From contig NC_089276.1 of assembly GCF_963678975.1 (NCBI RefSeq), positions 2,563,445 to 2,627,444 on the forward strand: 64,000 bases of DNA. Reading direction: 5' to 3'. The notes beneath the pieces were generated by a model. It saw nothing but the letters and a program-made list of their open reading frames with translations. It ran no database searches and was not told where the DNA came from. Numbering within the stretch: the first letter of the stretch is position 1; each line of letters opens with the position of its first letter. Shown here one piece after another: positions 34,244 to 45,670 of this stretch. Origin of the DNA: Dysidea avara (Eukaryota > Porifera > Demospongiae > Dictyoceratida > Dysideidae). Both the position numbers and the translations under genes were made by a program.

Positions 34244-34729
34244 GTGGACAGACTTGTATAGATGTTGTTGGTGATATTCAGCAAGCTCGTGATGAAATTA
34301 TTAGTCCTGACAGAACGGTAATTGTTCCACGTCTCAACTTTACTTGTAATGGCAGGATAACCAACATCAGGGTCAGGGTTGAGACTCGCACTGGGACTAA
34401 TTTTCCTTCTATACAAGTTTGGAGACTGACACCAACTCCAGAACTCTATAGTTTAGTTGATCAAGTTCAGATACAATCAAGCCACATCAACAATCAGTTA
34501 GCCAACCAAGAAGCTATCATTTCACTTACTGGAAATAACAGAATACAATTTCTATCTGGAGATGTTATAGGATTTTATAATCCACCTAATTCACGTTATG
34601 TATTTGAAGATATAGAAACACCTGGATATGTGTACTATGTATTTGTTGGATCTAGTGCTTCATCACTTAATCTTCTTGATACTAGTCTCACTCCTGATCT
34701 TCGACATCCATTAATCCAGTTCACACTTG
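34244..34729 (+). CDS. Receptor gene exon: unnamed N-terminal extracellular domain
   Basis: 486 nt (162 codons), phase 1 at both ends, acceptor TAG at 34241-34243 and GTGAGT donor at 34730. It encodes a domain starting GQTCIDVVGDI, with NFTCNGRITNIRVRVE, FPSIQVWRL, a polar stretch, RIQFLSGDVIGFY and PGYVYYVFVG. Two cysteines (TCID and FTCNG) could pair. The alternation of hydrophobic strands suggests an all-beta module. I recall similar N-terminal domains in uncharacterised sponge receptor-like proteins but know no named family. It directly precedes the CCP exons and is probably the outermost part of the mature protein. Confidence 0.75.
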
Positions 34730-34882
34730 GTGAGTATGATGTAACAGTAAAGTTTTTTGCTAGCTATAATATCATACTATTATAAGACATTCATCTTGTT
34801 GTATGCTTTTTACCTCAATTAAATGCCTTATGATTGACTTAATTATCAACCACCTTTATTCTTAAATGTTTCATTTGTTTAG

Positions 34883-35077
34883 ATATTCAGTGTAATAACC
34901 TCACAACACCATCCAATGGAGTGATAACATCATGTAGTTCTGTGAGTATAGGAGTGGGTTATGAAGGAGACACATGTAGTTACACATGTAACACTGGTTA
35001 TGAGCTAACTGGTAGTGACACTAGGACCTGTCAGAGTAATGGGAACTGGAGTGGTAGTAATGATGTGTGTAGAAGAG
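34883..35077 (+). CDS. Receptor gene exon: CCP (sushi) module 1
   Basis: 195 nt (65 codons), phase 1-1, TTTAG acceptor and GTATGT donor. Marks: C-NNL, PSNGVIT, GDTCSYTCNTGYEL, RTCQSNGNWSG and a final Cys. It has six cysteines rather than the usual four; the extra pair (TSC and DTC) resembles the six-Cys variant of selectin CCPs. These modules normally act in protein or carbohydrate recognition outside the cell. Confidence 0.88.
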
Positions 35078-35438
35078 GTATGTTAACACAATTTGATATG
35101 TACATTATATAATTTCCTGTCCTTTGCTTACTGACCCTAATAATAGTACATTGACTTGTTCAGCAACTGTATATAGTACTACAAAACAAATGTGATTACC
35201 GTTGAATGAAATCAGTGTGTTTGGACCAGTTTTACAAGTGTCTTATCAAATATGGTTTTGTTTGTACATCCTATCTTAGCATTTTCTGTTAGTGGTGTTA
35301 GTAATTGCATAGAGCAGGGATTAATTGTACGCTATTGCTGATGAACTGCATGTGGAAAGAATGACAGCAGAAATAAATTTTACATCTAACTGAGCACCCA
35401 AATCATCAAAGTTTGGCTAGTATCATGACCATTTCACT
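35078..35438. other. Intron after CCP1
   Basis: Nothing recognised before the palindrome at 35439. Confidence 0.5.
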
Positions 35439-35686
35439 ATCTATTCCAAAACAGCAAAGCTGTAAAAAAGGGTGTGGCCCTACAATAATACGATGGCGAA
35501 ATCGAAGATGACGAGTCGTGACAGTAGGTTAGTGAAAAAAATATGATAATTGTTCAGATAAATTTGTGTTGCCTTCTCCAAGGATTCAGCACCAAATTCA
35601 CCCAAATTGTTGTTATTAACTTTTTGCCATATACCTACCATCACCCTGGCCACACCCTTTTACAGCTTAACTGTTTTGGAATAGAT
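35439..35686. repeat. Palindrome family (310 bp), diverged copy
   Basis: Ends ATCTATTCCAAAACAGC and CTGTTTTGGAATAGAT. It is a shorter, more diverged relative of 13780-14100, with a minisatellite remnant following within about 120 bp. Confidence 0.7.
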
Positions 35687-35794
35687 ATCATTATTGCACT
35701 GTGTATAATCAGCTTTAGGGCTTCCTTTTTGCTTGTCTTTTATCTTCACTACTGCAGATTTTCATTTGCTAATTATAAATGTTATAAAATTATC

Positions 35795-36110
35795 ACACGA
35801 ACTCTCTACAGGTTGACTTGCTTGTAGCTGAACTCTTTACAGGGTGATTTCTAACCAGTCTGAGCTCTCTACAGAGTGATTGTAATGAAACTGAACTCCC
35901 TACAGATTGACTTGCTTGCAGCTGTAGAGTGACTTGCACTCTTACAAGACATTCCATTCAGCTGCAAACAAGTCACATTGTAGAGAGTTCAGCTACGAAC
36001 AAGTCACTTTGTAGAGAGATCAGCTACATAACAAGCCAGAGTTTAGCTGCAAACAAGTAGCCTTTAGAAAGTTCAGTGACACTTTAAGTTAATCTGTAGA
36101 GAGCTTGGCG
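35795..36110. repeat. Minisatellite remnant, both orientations
   Basis: Degenerate units in both orientations (GTAGCTGAACTCTTTACAGG up to about 35930, then TGTAGAGAGTTCAGCTAC units) meet near 35940-35970, like a collapsed inverted pair of the arrays elsewhere. Confidence 0.7.
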
Positions 36111-36328
36111 GGTAAGTAGAATCCGAGGAAAACATGAATGGGACAGTAGCGGAAAGTGGGAACAGAAGCAACCCACGGAAAATGTGTGATAAAAGTCTCA
36201 TCATGCAATATACAGGTTGGATTTTACAGTGCTATGTGTCTGGAATTGTTGGGATCCTTTATCTAAAACAATTGGAACACTCTAATAGAGCAGTCAAGAA
36301 TGTTTTGTTAACTATCCCACCAGGGACT
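36111..36328. repeat. Dispersed repeat, copy 1 (inverted partner 41815-42085)
   Basis: GGGTAAGTAGAATCCGAGG to TTTTGTTAACTATC matches 42085-41815 on the opposite strand. Both carry the 18 bp dispersed motif (36279-36296 here, two copies in the partner). The 68-codon frame is not conserved in the partner. Confidence 0.65.
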
Positions 36329-36859
36329 GATGGCCTATGAATTGGTGAGCTATAGCTGTCATAGATTAGGTATATAGACTAGCTAAGTCATCAATATATT
36401 GAAAGTTAACTACTCCTTTGAAACCATAAACATTTTAACTATTCAACTATTGACATTACATTAATACTGATGAAAACTGAGATTCACGAATTACCCTAAT
36501 TAGCTGACAGTGCCTATTATAGGCTTCAAAAACTGTACCTACTGCTTCCAGTCATATGATGGGAGTATGCAGCATCACTGGTATATGCTTGTCAAGCTGA
36601 AGTGGCTCCAAGAGAAGTCCTCGTTACTGCTCATTGGATCCATGCACCTACACATACTGCAGATACCACATACCCATAATGTGACTTTCCTGTGGTTGCT
36701 ATGCAGACACTGCACGTCAGTCAATTAGAATCCTTTGTAGCGGCCTATGATGTTTTAAATTTACGGTTTTAGGGTAGTAACTAACTTTCAATGTTGATGA
36801 CTTAGCTAGTCTATATACCTAATCTATGACAGCTATTGCCCATCAATTCATAGGTCATC
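36329..36859. mobile_element. Fold-back element, GATGGCCTATGAATTGG ends
   Basis: Inverted arms of about 85 bp (36329-36415 and 36775-36859), including TAGATTAGGTATATAGAC and GTCTATATACCTAATCTA, enclose about 360 bp with no transposase. Confidence 0.75.
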
Positions 36860-36970
36860 AAAGTGAGTCTTTGGTTAGATACTGCAGTGGCAAACATGAC
36901 AGTCTGACATTGGACAAATACCAGACATAAGTGTCATGTATTATACCACAGTTGGTCAAGATGGCCAGTC

Positions 36971-38680
36971 AAAAGCACTCTAGTGAGCAGACTTTACAGT
37001 AGATCTTGAGTTCTGGCATTTCTACAGCCGGTACAAAGAAGAACAAATGGCAAATATCTGTTTCGACCTTCGAAAAGTGGCAGCAGAAATATGACAGTGA
37101 GCACCAATCACTATCGTGGCTAAAAATGTGAAGTAGACAAAGCGGACAAGAATCTTGTCGCACACCTGTACAGCCTGCATGGAGTATACCAGAGCAAGAT
37201 TTGCTCAATGAAGAATTATTCAAGTGTGTGGATAAATGAATGGAACAACCAGCGAACAAGCAACATGTTGGACCAGAACAGTGCAAGAAAGCCATTACTG
37301 AGCTTCACATGGTGCAAGCAAGGGCAAGCAGGTTGCCAGTGTACAATACGTCCCAATTGCTTGTGCCCCCTCGATGCTAAGTGATGTAGATACGAATAGA
37401 GTTCAATGTTTGCTACCTTATGGCCAAAGAGGGTATTGCCTTTGAGAAATTTGTTTCACTGTGCGAACTGGAATTGCTCCGTGTAGTTGAACTGGGCCAT
37501 GCTTGCAGAACTGCACCATCAACAAAGTTGTTTACATACTATATTGCACAAACTCAGCACCAGCAGTTTCTCAAGTTGTTCTGTGGCAATAATTTTTATA
37601 GTTTTTTAATGGATGGTAGCACTGATGAAACTAACATTGAACAGGAGCTGGTAGTTATTCTTATCTGTGTGAAACATGATGCTGCTGTAGAGATAAAGTC
37701 ATCCACTTAGTTTAGTATCTCCTGAGAAGGCAATCACAAGTGGGCTTGTGAAGTGTCTTTCTCAGTCCTTGCAATCACTAGGAATAACAGATATTCTGAT
37801 GAGAACACTGTCATTGCTGAAGGAAAGCCAGTCTTGGTAGGTGGAGGGACTGATGGAGCCTCTGTGAATGATGCAGAGCATAATGGAATGAATGGCATGA
37901 TACTGAATTCCCATCCATGGCTAGTGTGATCATGGTGTTATGCCCATCGCCTTGAGCTGACTTTCAAGAATGCCCTTACCAGCAATCTTTTTAATGGTAT
38001 TGATGAGATGCTGCTACGTCTGTTCTACCTTTATGAAAAGTCACCAAAGAAGACAAGGGAACTAGAAGAAGTTGTGAAGGATTTGCGAAAGGTGTATGAG
38101 TTTCGTAAAGGTGGAAACAAGCCAGTTTGGTCACAAGCCAGTTTGGTCACAGGGGTTAGATTGGATCAACCACAAATGCAAGGCACTTCAGCGTGTTGTT
38201 GACTGTTACTGGGCATACATCAGCCACCTCAGTGAGGATTGTTCTGTTAAGGCTGATGAGAGGGCTCATATCAAGTGGTATTTAAAGACATGGACTAAGT
38301 ATAGTACCATTGTTGGTGTACCTTGTATGTGACATCCTCAAGTCTCCTTCACTCCTAAGCATGTCATTACAGGCCAATGAGCTAGATGTTGTCCTTGGAA
38401 TTAGAATATGCTGAAGTCTACCACATCACTGAAAACCTTGGCAAAGAAAGACCCCCACTGTTAAGCTTCTGTTGTGCAAGATTGAGGATGAAGGAGGGCA
38501 GAAGTCTTATCAAGGAGCTGAGCTACAGAATTTCAGTGATGCTGTTCAAGTAAAGTTGAAGCAAGATGCTGTGCAAGATCTTACCAGACTTGATGAGAAG
38601 ATGAGGGAACGGTTGATGTGGTCTGACATCAAGCTATAGCGTACACTAGTAGTTTTTCTTGAGACACAATCATGGACAAA
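36971..38680 (+). pseudogene. hAT-type transposase relic (ZNF862/C17orf113-like)
   Basis: Several frames together read the order of a ZNF862-like hAT protein: KWQQKYDSEHQSLSWL, then (shifted) DKADKNLVAHLYSLHG and WNNQRTSNMLDQ, then MAKEGIAFEKF, FLMDGSTDETN, GGGTDGASVN, WCYAHRLEL, LLRLFYLYEKSPKK and KCKALQRVVD, and last a frame with AELQNFSDAV and RLDEKMRERLMWSD. There are many stops and shifts. A tandem duplication of AAGCCAGTTTGGTCAC (about 38115-38147) moves the frame. The family is widespread in animals both as transposons and as domesticated genes. This copy is dead, in an intron of the receptor gene and on the same strand. Confidence 0.7.
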
Positions 38681-39035
38681 GTAAATTCATATTGCTAGTA
38701 GTTGGGCTGGAACGAAGGTAAATTTTTACCATCAGAAGGTTTGGTACTGTTATTGAACGAAGGTTCAAAGCTTTGAACATTTCAAAGGTATAGAATAAAA
38801 CAAGGAATATCAACTTAATGTAATCATTATTGTGGCTTATTTTCTACAGGGACTCACTGTAAAGCTGAAGATTTATGTAACTTTACAGCTTATGGATTGT
38901 ACATCAGTTTGTACTGAGTTGTAGTTTATAAGTACTATATAGATATAAATGTGATGTAAACAAATGACAGTTATGACACATGGTACTTTACTACTTCACG
39001 ACAAATTACTCAAGTTCTTGATACTTTAAGATAAT
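38681..39035. other. Spacer between facing hAT relics
   Basis: No coding content recognised. It could hold the 3' ends of one or both elements. Confidence 0.4.
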
Positions 39036-40330
39036 TTACAGTGTACTTAAGTTCTTGTTTAAAAACACTAACGCATCGACATGCTTTGGCTTCAAGCAGC
39101 TTCTCAGTTTTGTAACAGTTAAACCTGTTTTGGAGAAAATCTTTTCTGAGGATGTTGATGTAGCAGGCATACACAACAAACGCTGAGCAACAGAAGATAA
39201 ACTTTTGTGACGACTGGAATTTTCTTTCCACCGAATAAGTGGGTTTTCCTTTTTTTCATGATATTGGCAATTCAGCAAAGTATTTTTCAAGTTCACTATC
39301 AAACGTACAAGGTTCCATTGTAAGATTCTCAGGGCCAAGTAGCTTGTCCAAAGCAGTCAAATTTTGTTTTTTGGTGTGGCAGGAGAAAAAGAACCATCAC
39401 TGTCCTCACTTGCGTACATCTCCATCAATTCTTTGACAGATTACTTAAGTTTCCTAGCTTCACTTTCCTCTTTGTATTTTGACAAAGTAATGTGTTTAAA
39501 CTTAGGATCAAGTAGTGATCCTATCAGCATAGGATGTGCTGAATGCAGCGATGTCAACTCAAATCTCTCTATTAATTGTGTTGCCACAGTTTCCTTGAAT
39601 TCTCTGATCACTCTAGAGTTGGATGATGACTTCTCTCTTGGCAATTCGTGGTGATCAAATAAGCCATATACAATGGCAAATACTGAAGAAATCGAAACAT
39701 TTTCTTCATAACTAAAAAATGTAGTGGCGACACTGAATTGCTCAAGAACAGGCACAAGATCCTCAACAAGCTTCCATTGTTCAATCTTGAAATCCAAGTA
39801 ATGGTCACTTCTTTTTGTAACTATTTCGTCAGATAGCACTGCCTAAATAACAGACCAAAGGAGCTTTAGCAGATGTTTAAGCATTTCGTATGTGGAATTC
39901 CATCTAGTGGCACAGCTATTGACTAGCTTCTTAGCATCAATTTTCATTTGATCCTGCTTTTCCTTCAGGGCTACTGTTGCTACCACACCGTGGCTGAAAT
40001 GACTAACAATCTTCTTAGCAGCTGCTATTAGTCTGTAAATATCACTGATTTTTAATCCAGCCAAAACACACAATTGCAGAACCTATGGGCTACACATGGA
40101 GCACTCTGCCAATTGTATTTACCTGTCAAGATACACACAGCAGCTTCCATATTGGCTGCCTGGTCATGACTGACTTTCAAAATATAACGAACAATTCCGT
40201 TATCTCTTTCAGTTTCTTGTGTGTATCTCACGAAATGAAACTGTTTCTAGCATGAAATTCTGCATTTTCCAGCTTGCATCAATGTAATGAGCAGTCACTG
40301 TCATGTATGCTTCAGTGGCCATACTAGTCC
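39036..40330 (-). pseudogene. hAT transposase relic (ZBED-like), reverse strand
   Basis: Read from 40330 down. First comes an RNase-H-like part (TAHYIDASWKMQNFMLETV, then in another frame SHDQAANMEAAVC). Next is a frame at 40073-39843 with NSCATRWNSTYEMLKHLL, then 39839-39441 with LVEDLVPVLEQFSVAT, DHHELP and GSLLDPKFK, and finally the C-terminal dimerisation segment at 39338-39036 with NPLIRWK and CMPATSTSSEKIFSKTGL. Each block is open, but stops and shifts separate them. It belongs to the hAT/Ac group by the dimerisation motif. It faces the other hAT relic tail to tail and is a different lineage. Confidence 0.75.
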
Positions 40331-40899
40331 AAAAAATAAAAATGCATATCATACAGTACAATAGTACTGTATAGTAGGGACGATGAAGGTGTGGGTGTGG
40401 TCCACGAAGAAAAATCTATCCAAAATCATCTTTAGAAATCCTTCACGGCCATTTCATAGTATTGGTCAGGTATAAACAAGCCCAAATGTGTCTTCAGAAT
40501 GACCTGAAATGTTTCCGACGAGGTGCTACGAAATTACAAAAAATATATATATTTTAACGAATTTTCTACTGTCTCACTGCCTCACTGATGTGTTCAGTAA
40601 AGCGTAGCGGAAAACTGGCTACAGCTATAGCCTTGCTTCTTTGGTGGAAACGCTTCGAATTTTGTGGAGAAAAAACCCTTCACAATATTAAATACCTACG
40701 ATGTGTTCGCTACTGTCTTACTATTTATCTTTGATCCTTCTTTATCATGGCCATCTCTCATCAGTACGGCTTCCATCAAAGGGCACGCACACCACAGCGC
40801 CCCAACATTGGAATAAACATGTAGCATAATTGTAGCAAGCACGTGATTTTAATGTTGGGATACACCTCAGGATATGATGCTGCCTGTTCAACATCGCTG
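40331..40899. other. Unassigned DNA
   Basis: Contains a GTAGGGACGATGAAGGTGTGG string and AT-rich sequence. No exon recognised. Confidence 0.4.
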
Positions 40900-41275
40900 G
40901 TTGAGAAACTACACACGTAAGGATTACAGTGTTTGCTTTGGCTCGAAGGTGGTTTTTGTCTGAGTTTAAAAACCGGTTGTATATGGTGCCTCTCTACAGA
41001 CTCTATGGGTAGCTTTCCCAGAGCACTTTTCAGGTGTACTACAACTGAAAGACACCGTAGTAGGCCTCATAGGCTCACGTATCTCGTCGTCTAGAAAGTG
41101 GGCGTGACCCGTACTTACGCGAACTAAAAGTAAGAGCAGCCCTGAGGCTTTGTTGAGAGAATTAGTGGAAAATAATACTGTAGACACACTATAAAATAGT
41201 TGAAAAGATACTTCTGTGGGTAATGTGTTGTTTAAAGCGGTTTGTTAAAAATATGCATCCTTAGGAACGTTTAGC
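40900..41275. repeat. CCAGGCGC-family repeat, diverged fragment
   Basis: Loosely matches 28745-29090 (GGTGGTTTTTGTCTGAG, TTGAGAGAATTAGTGG and similar strings). Confidence 0.5.
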
Positions 41276-41366
41276 TGTGTATTTCGAGAATTGCAGGGGC
41301 GGGGTGTGTGAATTACTTAATACAGTTATTCAATATAATTTACAAAAAAAAAGTACACAAACAAGT

Positions 41367-41612
41367 GCAAGAAAAAATTAGGAATTTTCCATATGAGTAG
41401 GGACTGCAGCAATAAAAAGCACTGAAACAAGCCGCTGAGACAAAACACAACTGAAAGATTGCATTTTAATCCCTACTTTAGCCTGCTATGATGTATGGTT
41501 AAAGTAGGGATTAAAATGCAATCATTCAGTTGTGTTTTGTCTCAGCAGCTTGTTTCAATGCTTTTATTGCTGCAGTCCCTACTCATATGGAAAATTCCTA
41601 ATTTTTGCTTGC
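41367..41612. mobile_element. Fold-back MITE, GAGTAGGGA family, copy 1
   Basis: Near-perfect palindrome with inverted arms of about 110 bp. The outer part carries GAGTAGGGACTGC and AATAAAAAGCACTGAAACAAG, and the centre TTTTAATCCCTACTTTA and its complement. Relatives at 45671-45955, 57625-57845 and 61431-61701 share these modules but not the sequence between them. Confidence 0.8.
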
Positions 41613-41814
41613 ATAATATATTAATAGATGGCTGAAATTACTCACAGATTCAATTTCAGAGGTGCTTCACACCCTGTTACATACCTCTTCTGTACATAAA
41701 CAGTGTAATGTATGAAGTCACGCAGTCTATATACCCCCAACAACAAATTGCACGTCCAGTCGTTCTATTCAGTGGTCTGACATGTTGTCCGGACACTTAA
41801 AATTAGTTATCTTT

Positions 41815-42085
41815 GTCACTGCTATGATAGTTAACAAAACATTCTTGACTGCTCTATTAGAGTATTTTGTATTGCAAGCGACTGCTCTATCAGAGTGTTT
41901 TTAATTGTTTTAGCAAAAGGATCCAAACAATGCTGCTAAGACACATTGCGCTATAAATCCTACCTAATCCAACCTGTATATTGTATGATGACCTTTATCA
42001 GGAATTTTCCATTGGTCGTTCCCGTTCCTGCTTTCCGTTGCCATCCTGTTCCCATTTTCCTAGAATTTTACTTACCCCTCTCACT
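41815..42085. repeat. Dispersed repeat, copy 2 (inverted partner of 36111-36328)
   Basis: Carries two inverted copies of the dispersed motif (41849-41866 and 41880-41897). See 36111-36328. Confidence 0.65.
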
Positions 42086-42623
42086 GGCACTGCTTTTAGC
42101 ATAAAACTTCCTTACTGCACAAGTGCAAGTGTGGACACTGGCAGACAAACATACATGTTCTTTTGGAAAATAGTTAGAGTATCTCAACTTCACAGTCATT
42201 GTTGCAATGAGTAAGTTTCTGGTGAAGGTACTCCACATGACAACTCATTAAGTGGCATAGTCATTGTTATAAGTGCAGCTATCTACTCCCTCACATACTG
42301 AAAATGACAAGTTCATAGAAAAGCTGATGCTCATCAGAACCCCCCAAAAAAGCACATATCACGTGTGAATTTGTTGTTGTCATTAAAAATGGAGCTCTTA
42401 CAATACATCTTAGTCTCTAGCCTTTAACTAAGGATAGTTTTGGAGATTGTAAAGAAAAAACAGTAACTTTCTTATTTGTAATGCTAGATATGGCTTACCG
42501 CTTTAGACTTGATCAGTATTTTTCATTGCATGTACAATTTATACAATGATGTATAATGGCAGCATTTTTGGAATGCTATTTTTTATCTCTAGTATTGCGT
42601 ACCTGTTTGTATTTATTTGCTAG
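42086..42623. other. Intron before CCP2
   Basis: Nothing recognised. Confidence 0.5.
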
Positions 42624-42809
42624 TCATGTGTCCAGTGCTTGGTACTCCTGCTAATGGAATGATCACTTGTTCTGATGATCAACCTGCTAATCCTGATGAG
42701 ACTTGCACTGCTACATGTAACACTGGATACAAGTTAGAGAATGATGATAGCACTAGGATGTGTATGAGTGATGGAATGTGGAGTGGAACTGAAGCTATTT
42801 GTACCAGAG
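42624..42809 (+). CDS. Receptor gene exon: CCP module 2
   Basis: 186 nt (62 codons), phase 1-1, TTGCTAG acceptor and GTAATG donor. Marks: MCPVLGTPANGMITC, DETCTATCNTGYKL, RMCMSDGMWSG and final EAICTR, with six cysteines. Only 49 bp separate it from the next CCP exon, which suggests tandem exon duplication. Confidence 0.9.
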
Positions 42810-42858
42810 GTAATGTACATGTACAGTTGACACTGTTAACTCATTAAGTAATTTTCAG

Positions 42859-43047
42859 TTACCTGTGCACCACTTGCTAATCCTACTAATGGAGCAATCA
42901 ATTGTACATTGGGAGATGACAGAATTCACTCCTATGAAGACATTTGTACTGCCACATGTAATGCTGGTTATGTGTTAAGTGATGATGAAATGAGGACCTG
43001 CCAGAGTAGTAGTACATGGAGTGGTACTGAGGCTATGTGTAGTAGAG
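42859..43047 (+). CDS. Receptor gene exon: CCP module 3
   Basis: 189 nt (63 codons), phase 1-1, TTTTCAG acceptor and GTAATG donor. Marks: TCAPLANPTNGAINC, DICTATCNAGYVL, RTCQSSSTWSG and EAMCSR, with six cysteines. It is closest to CCP4, sharing the LGDD and SYEDIC strings, so these two arose by a recent duplication. Confidence 0.9.
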
Positions 43048-43096
43048 GTAATGTATTATGTGCACTTTGTAGGCTAATCAAATCATTTTCATGTAG

Positions 43097-43288
43097 TTAT
43101 GTGTACAATGCCCACTAATCCTATGAATGGAATGATCAGTTGTCAACTTGGAGATGATGGAGTTCTTTCTTATGAAGATATTTGTACTACCACATGTAAC
43201 AGTGGTTATGAGATACAGGATGGTGATGCCATGAGGACATGTGGGAGTGATAGGTCATTTAATGGTACAGATGCTACATGTAGTAGAG
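43097..43288 (+). CDS. Receptor gene exon: CCP module 4 (core Trp missing)
   Basis: 192 nt (64 codons), phase 1-1, ATGTAG acceptor and GTAAGC donor. Marks: MCTMPTNPMNGMISC, DICTTTCNSGYEI, RTCGSDRSFNG and DATCSR. The six cysteines are kept, but the conserved Trp before the last Cys is Phe (SFNG where the others have WSG). Confidence 0.88.
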
Positions 43289-43716
43289 GTAAGCAACAGA
43301 CTTCTGTGGTTGGGCCAGCTACTGTTACCACCATGTGTACATACTTACATTTTATACGTGTATACATGAAAGTTAAGTTATAGTGGGCTAGGCTAACTTT
43401 CATTTAGCGATTAAGCACTCTTTGGACTAAGTAAAGAATGTCTTGTGAGATACAAGAGGGACATGTGATCTGCTATACTGTGGAGTGTGAATAGTGGACA
43501 CTAATCATTGCGATTGAAACCACTAGCCTCAGCATTGTGTTATATGTTGATTTGATGCCAGATTCACAAGTCCAGCACAATATAGCTACAATCAGTGAGC
43601 GCAATCACATTATATGGTAACGAGTGATTTAATGCATCAAACACCAGTATTCTAGTGTTGTATTTGCCTTGTACTATAGAGGATATATATATGGTAGTAG
43701 ATAACTAACAATAAAA
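43289..43716. other. Intron between CCP4 and the retrotransposon
   Basis: Nothing recognised. Confidence 0.5.
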
Positions 43717-43724
43717 TGGTCTGT

Positions 43725-45057
43725 GATACAAAAAAACTTCTTTCTACAGAACAATCTGGTTTTCGTCCTGGGCATTCTACACAGGATGTTTTGTTATGTG
43801 TTACTGATTCATGGCTCAAGGCAATAGATGATGGAAAGTATGTTGGTGCAGTGTTTCTTGATTTAGCTAAAGCTTTTGACTGTGTTGACCATGAGATATT
43901 GCTTAAGAAGTTGACATGCTATGGTGTTAGGGGAGATGCTCTCAAGTGGATGCAAAGTTTTTTGTATGGCAGATTTCAGCGGGTTTCCCTGCATGGTACT
44001 TTGTCAGCTAAGGGTGAGGTTAAAGTTGGTGTGCCTCAAGGCTCTATTCTTGGCCCGTTGCTATTTTCTATTTATGTTAATGATCTTCCAACTGCCATTA
44101 CTGATGTTGATGTCAATTTATATGCTGATGATACAGAGCTGCATTATTGTCATAGTGACTTCAGACAATTGGAGTGCATTCTACAGTGTGCTGTTACACA
44201 ACTTTTTATATGGTTGGTTGCCAACAAGTTGAAACTGAGTGTTCCAAAGTCCTCGTCTATGCTCATTGGGACCCGACAGCGTATTTCTGGGAAAACCCTA
44301 CACCTATCACTTGACAGTTTACCACTACAACAGGTTTCTACTGTGCGATATTTAGGAGTTTACATTGACCAACATTTAACTTGGCACCAACATGTGGAGT
44401 ATGTTTTACGGAGGGTTCGTGGCAAATTATATTCAATTAATCGCCTTAAGCCACTCACTCCTACTGTGTTGAAATTATTATATCAGGCCCATGTTTTACC
44501 TATAATTGACTACTGTGATGTTGTATGGGTACCTACTAATGTTGGCCATCTTAAGAGACTGGAAAGACTTCATTCACGGTTTTCATCATATGACTCTGCC
44601 AGATCTTCTGCATTTAATCTTACTTTAGTTGAACGTCGCAGATTTCATATTGCCATACAAGTATACAAGATCTTAAAAAGGCTATCACCCTCCTACTTAC
44701 TTTCCACCTTCAGGTCTGCTTTATCCGTCACAGGTCGTGCAGGGCGCAATGTCCATCGTTTGTATGTACCTGCTGTGCGATTAAACTATGGCAAACGAAG
44801 TCTATATTATCGTGGCACAACTATATGGAACAGCCTGCCTACCTCAATCACCGAGATGAACTCATTAAATAGCTTTAAGCTAGCTTATTTAAGTCATATT
44901 TAGTTAATTGTGTGTATATATGTACCTATATTGTTTTTGTATGCTTGTTCAGGGCACAGCTGAAAAACAGCTTTTGCTGATGCTGTCTCCCTGTCTAAAT
45001 AACATTAAAAAAAATAAATAAAAATAAATAAAAATAAAAATAAAATAAAAAACAGAG
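43725..45057 (+). mobile_element. 5'-truncated non-LTR retrotransposon with reverse transcriptase
   Basis: The open frame runs without a stop to 44903 (395 codons counted from ATG 43716). It starts inside the reverse transcriptase: SGFRPGHSTQ, FLDLAKAFD, GVPQGSILGPLLF, LYADDTEL and KLKLSV, followed by a thumb and C-terminal region ending in IWNSLP. The endonuclease and the first RT motifs are missing. The 3' end is a (TAAAAATAAA)n tract at 45009-45050. TGGTCTGT flanks it on both sides (43717-43724 and 45058-45065), a target duplication. The style fits the Jockey/CR1/L2 side of the non-LTR group. The ATG at 43716 lies in host DNA. Truncation makes it incapable of moving alone, but the lack of stops suggests a recent insertion. 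Confidence 0.85.
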
Positions 45058-45065
45058 TGGTCTGT

Positions 45066-45670
45066 TATTGCCGAGGTTGCCACTGCTGCTTACTGAGATA
45101 TATAGCTATATAAAAATAAGTAGACACACAAATAGGAGCTTTAATTAGAAATAGTAGACATACATACAATAGTCAGCATTATCCACACATGAGAGCATTA
45201 TATTGTTCATCCCTTTCAAATGACTTTTATACGGAGCTTTCATTTGCTTAATCTTCTTAACAAATCACGAGTGCAGTTTGACTCACCAGTTGAGCAAGTC
45301 TACTCATTACTGAAGAGTAAAGCGTGAGTGACTGCAACATTACATTTAAACGGTGTTGTGTAGCTTTCAATTTAAGCTGGAGGTTGAGACTATTTCAAAA
45401 GTAAGAAACTGGTCAACTATTAATCGGTAGTTTGTTAAAGAATTGGTTTGGCATCTAAACTTTCAAGCAGATGACAACATTTATAATAGTATTACTGAAA
45501 TGTGGTACACAAATTATACTTTGTAATAGCTTGTATCAAATTATTTCACCTGCATCTACTCATAGGTTATCTTTGTATTGTATTATCAGTATCTATGGTA
45601 CTGATGTAGTACTCTTCTGACTAGCTAATACAATTGTAACGATCATACAAAAGTATATAAAATACAGATA
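45066..45670. other. Intron
   Basis: Nothing recognised. Confidence 0.4.

Noticed and set aside
37420..37710. Intact host gene of ZNF862 type
   Set aside because: Neighbouring parts are in several frames with stops, so it is a relic.
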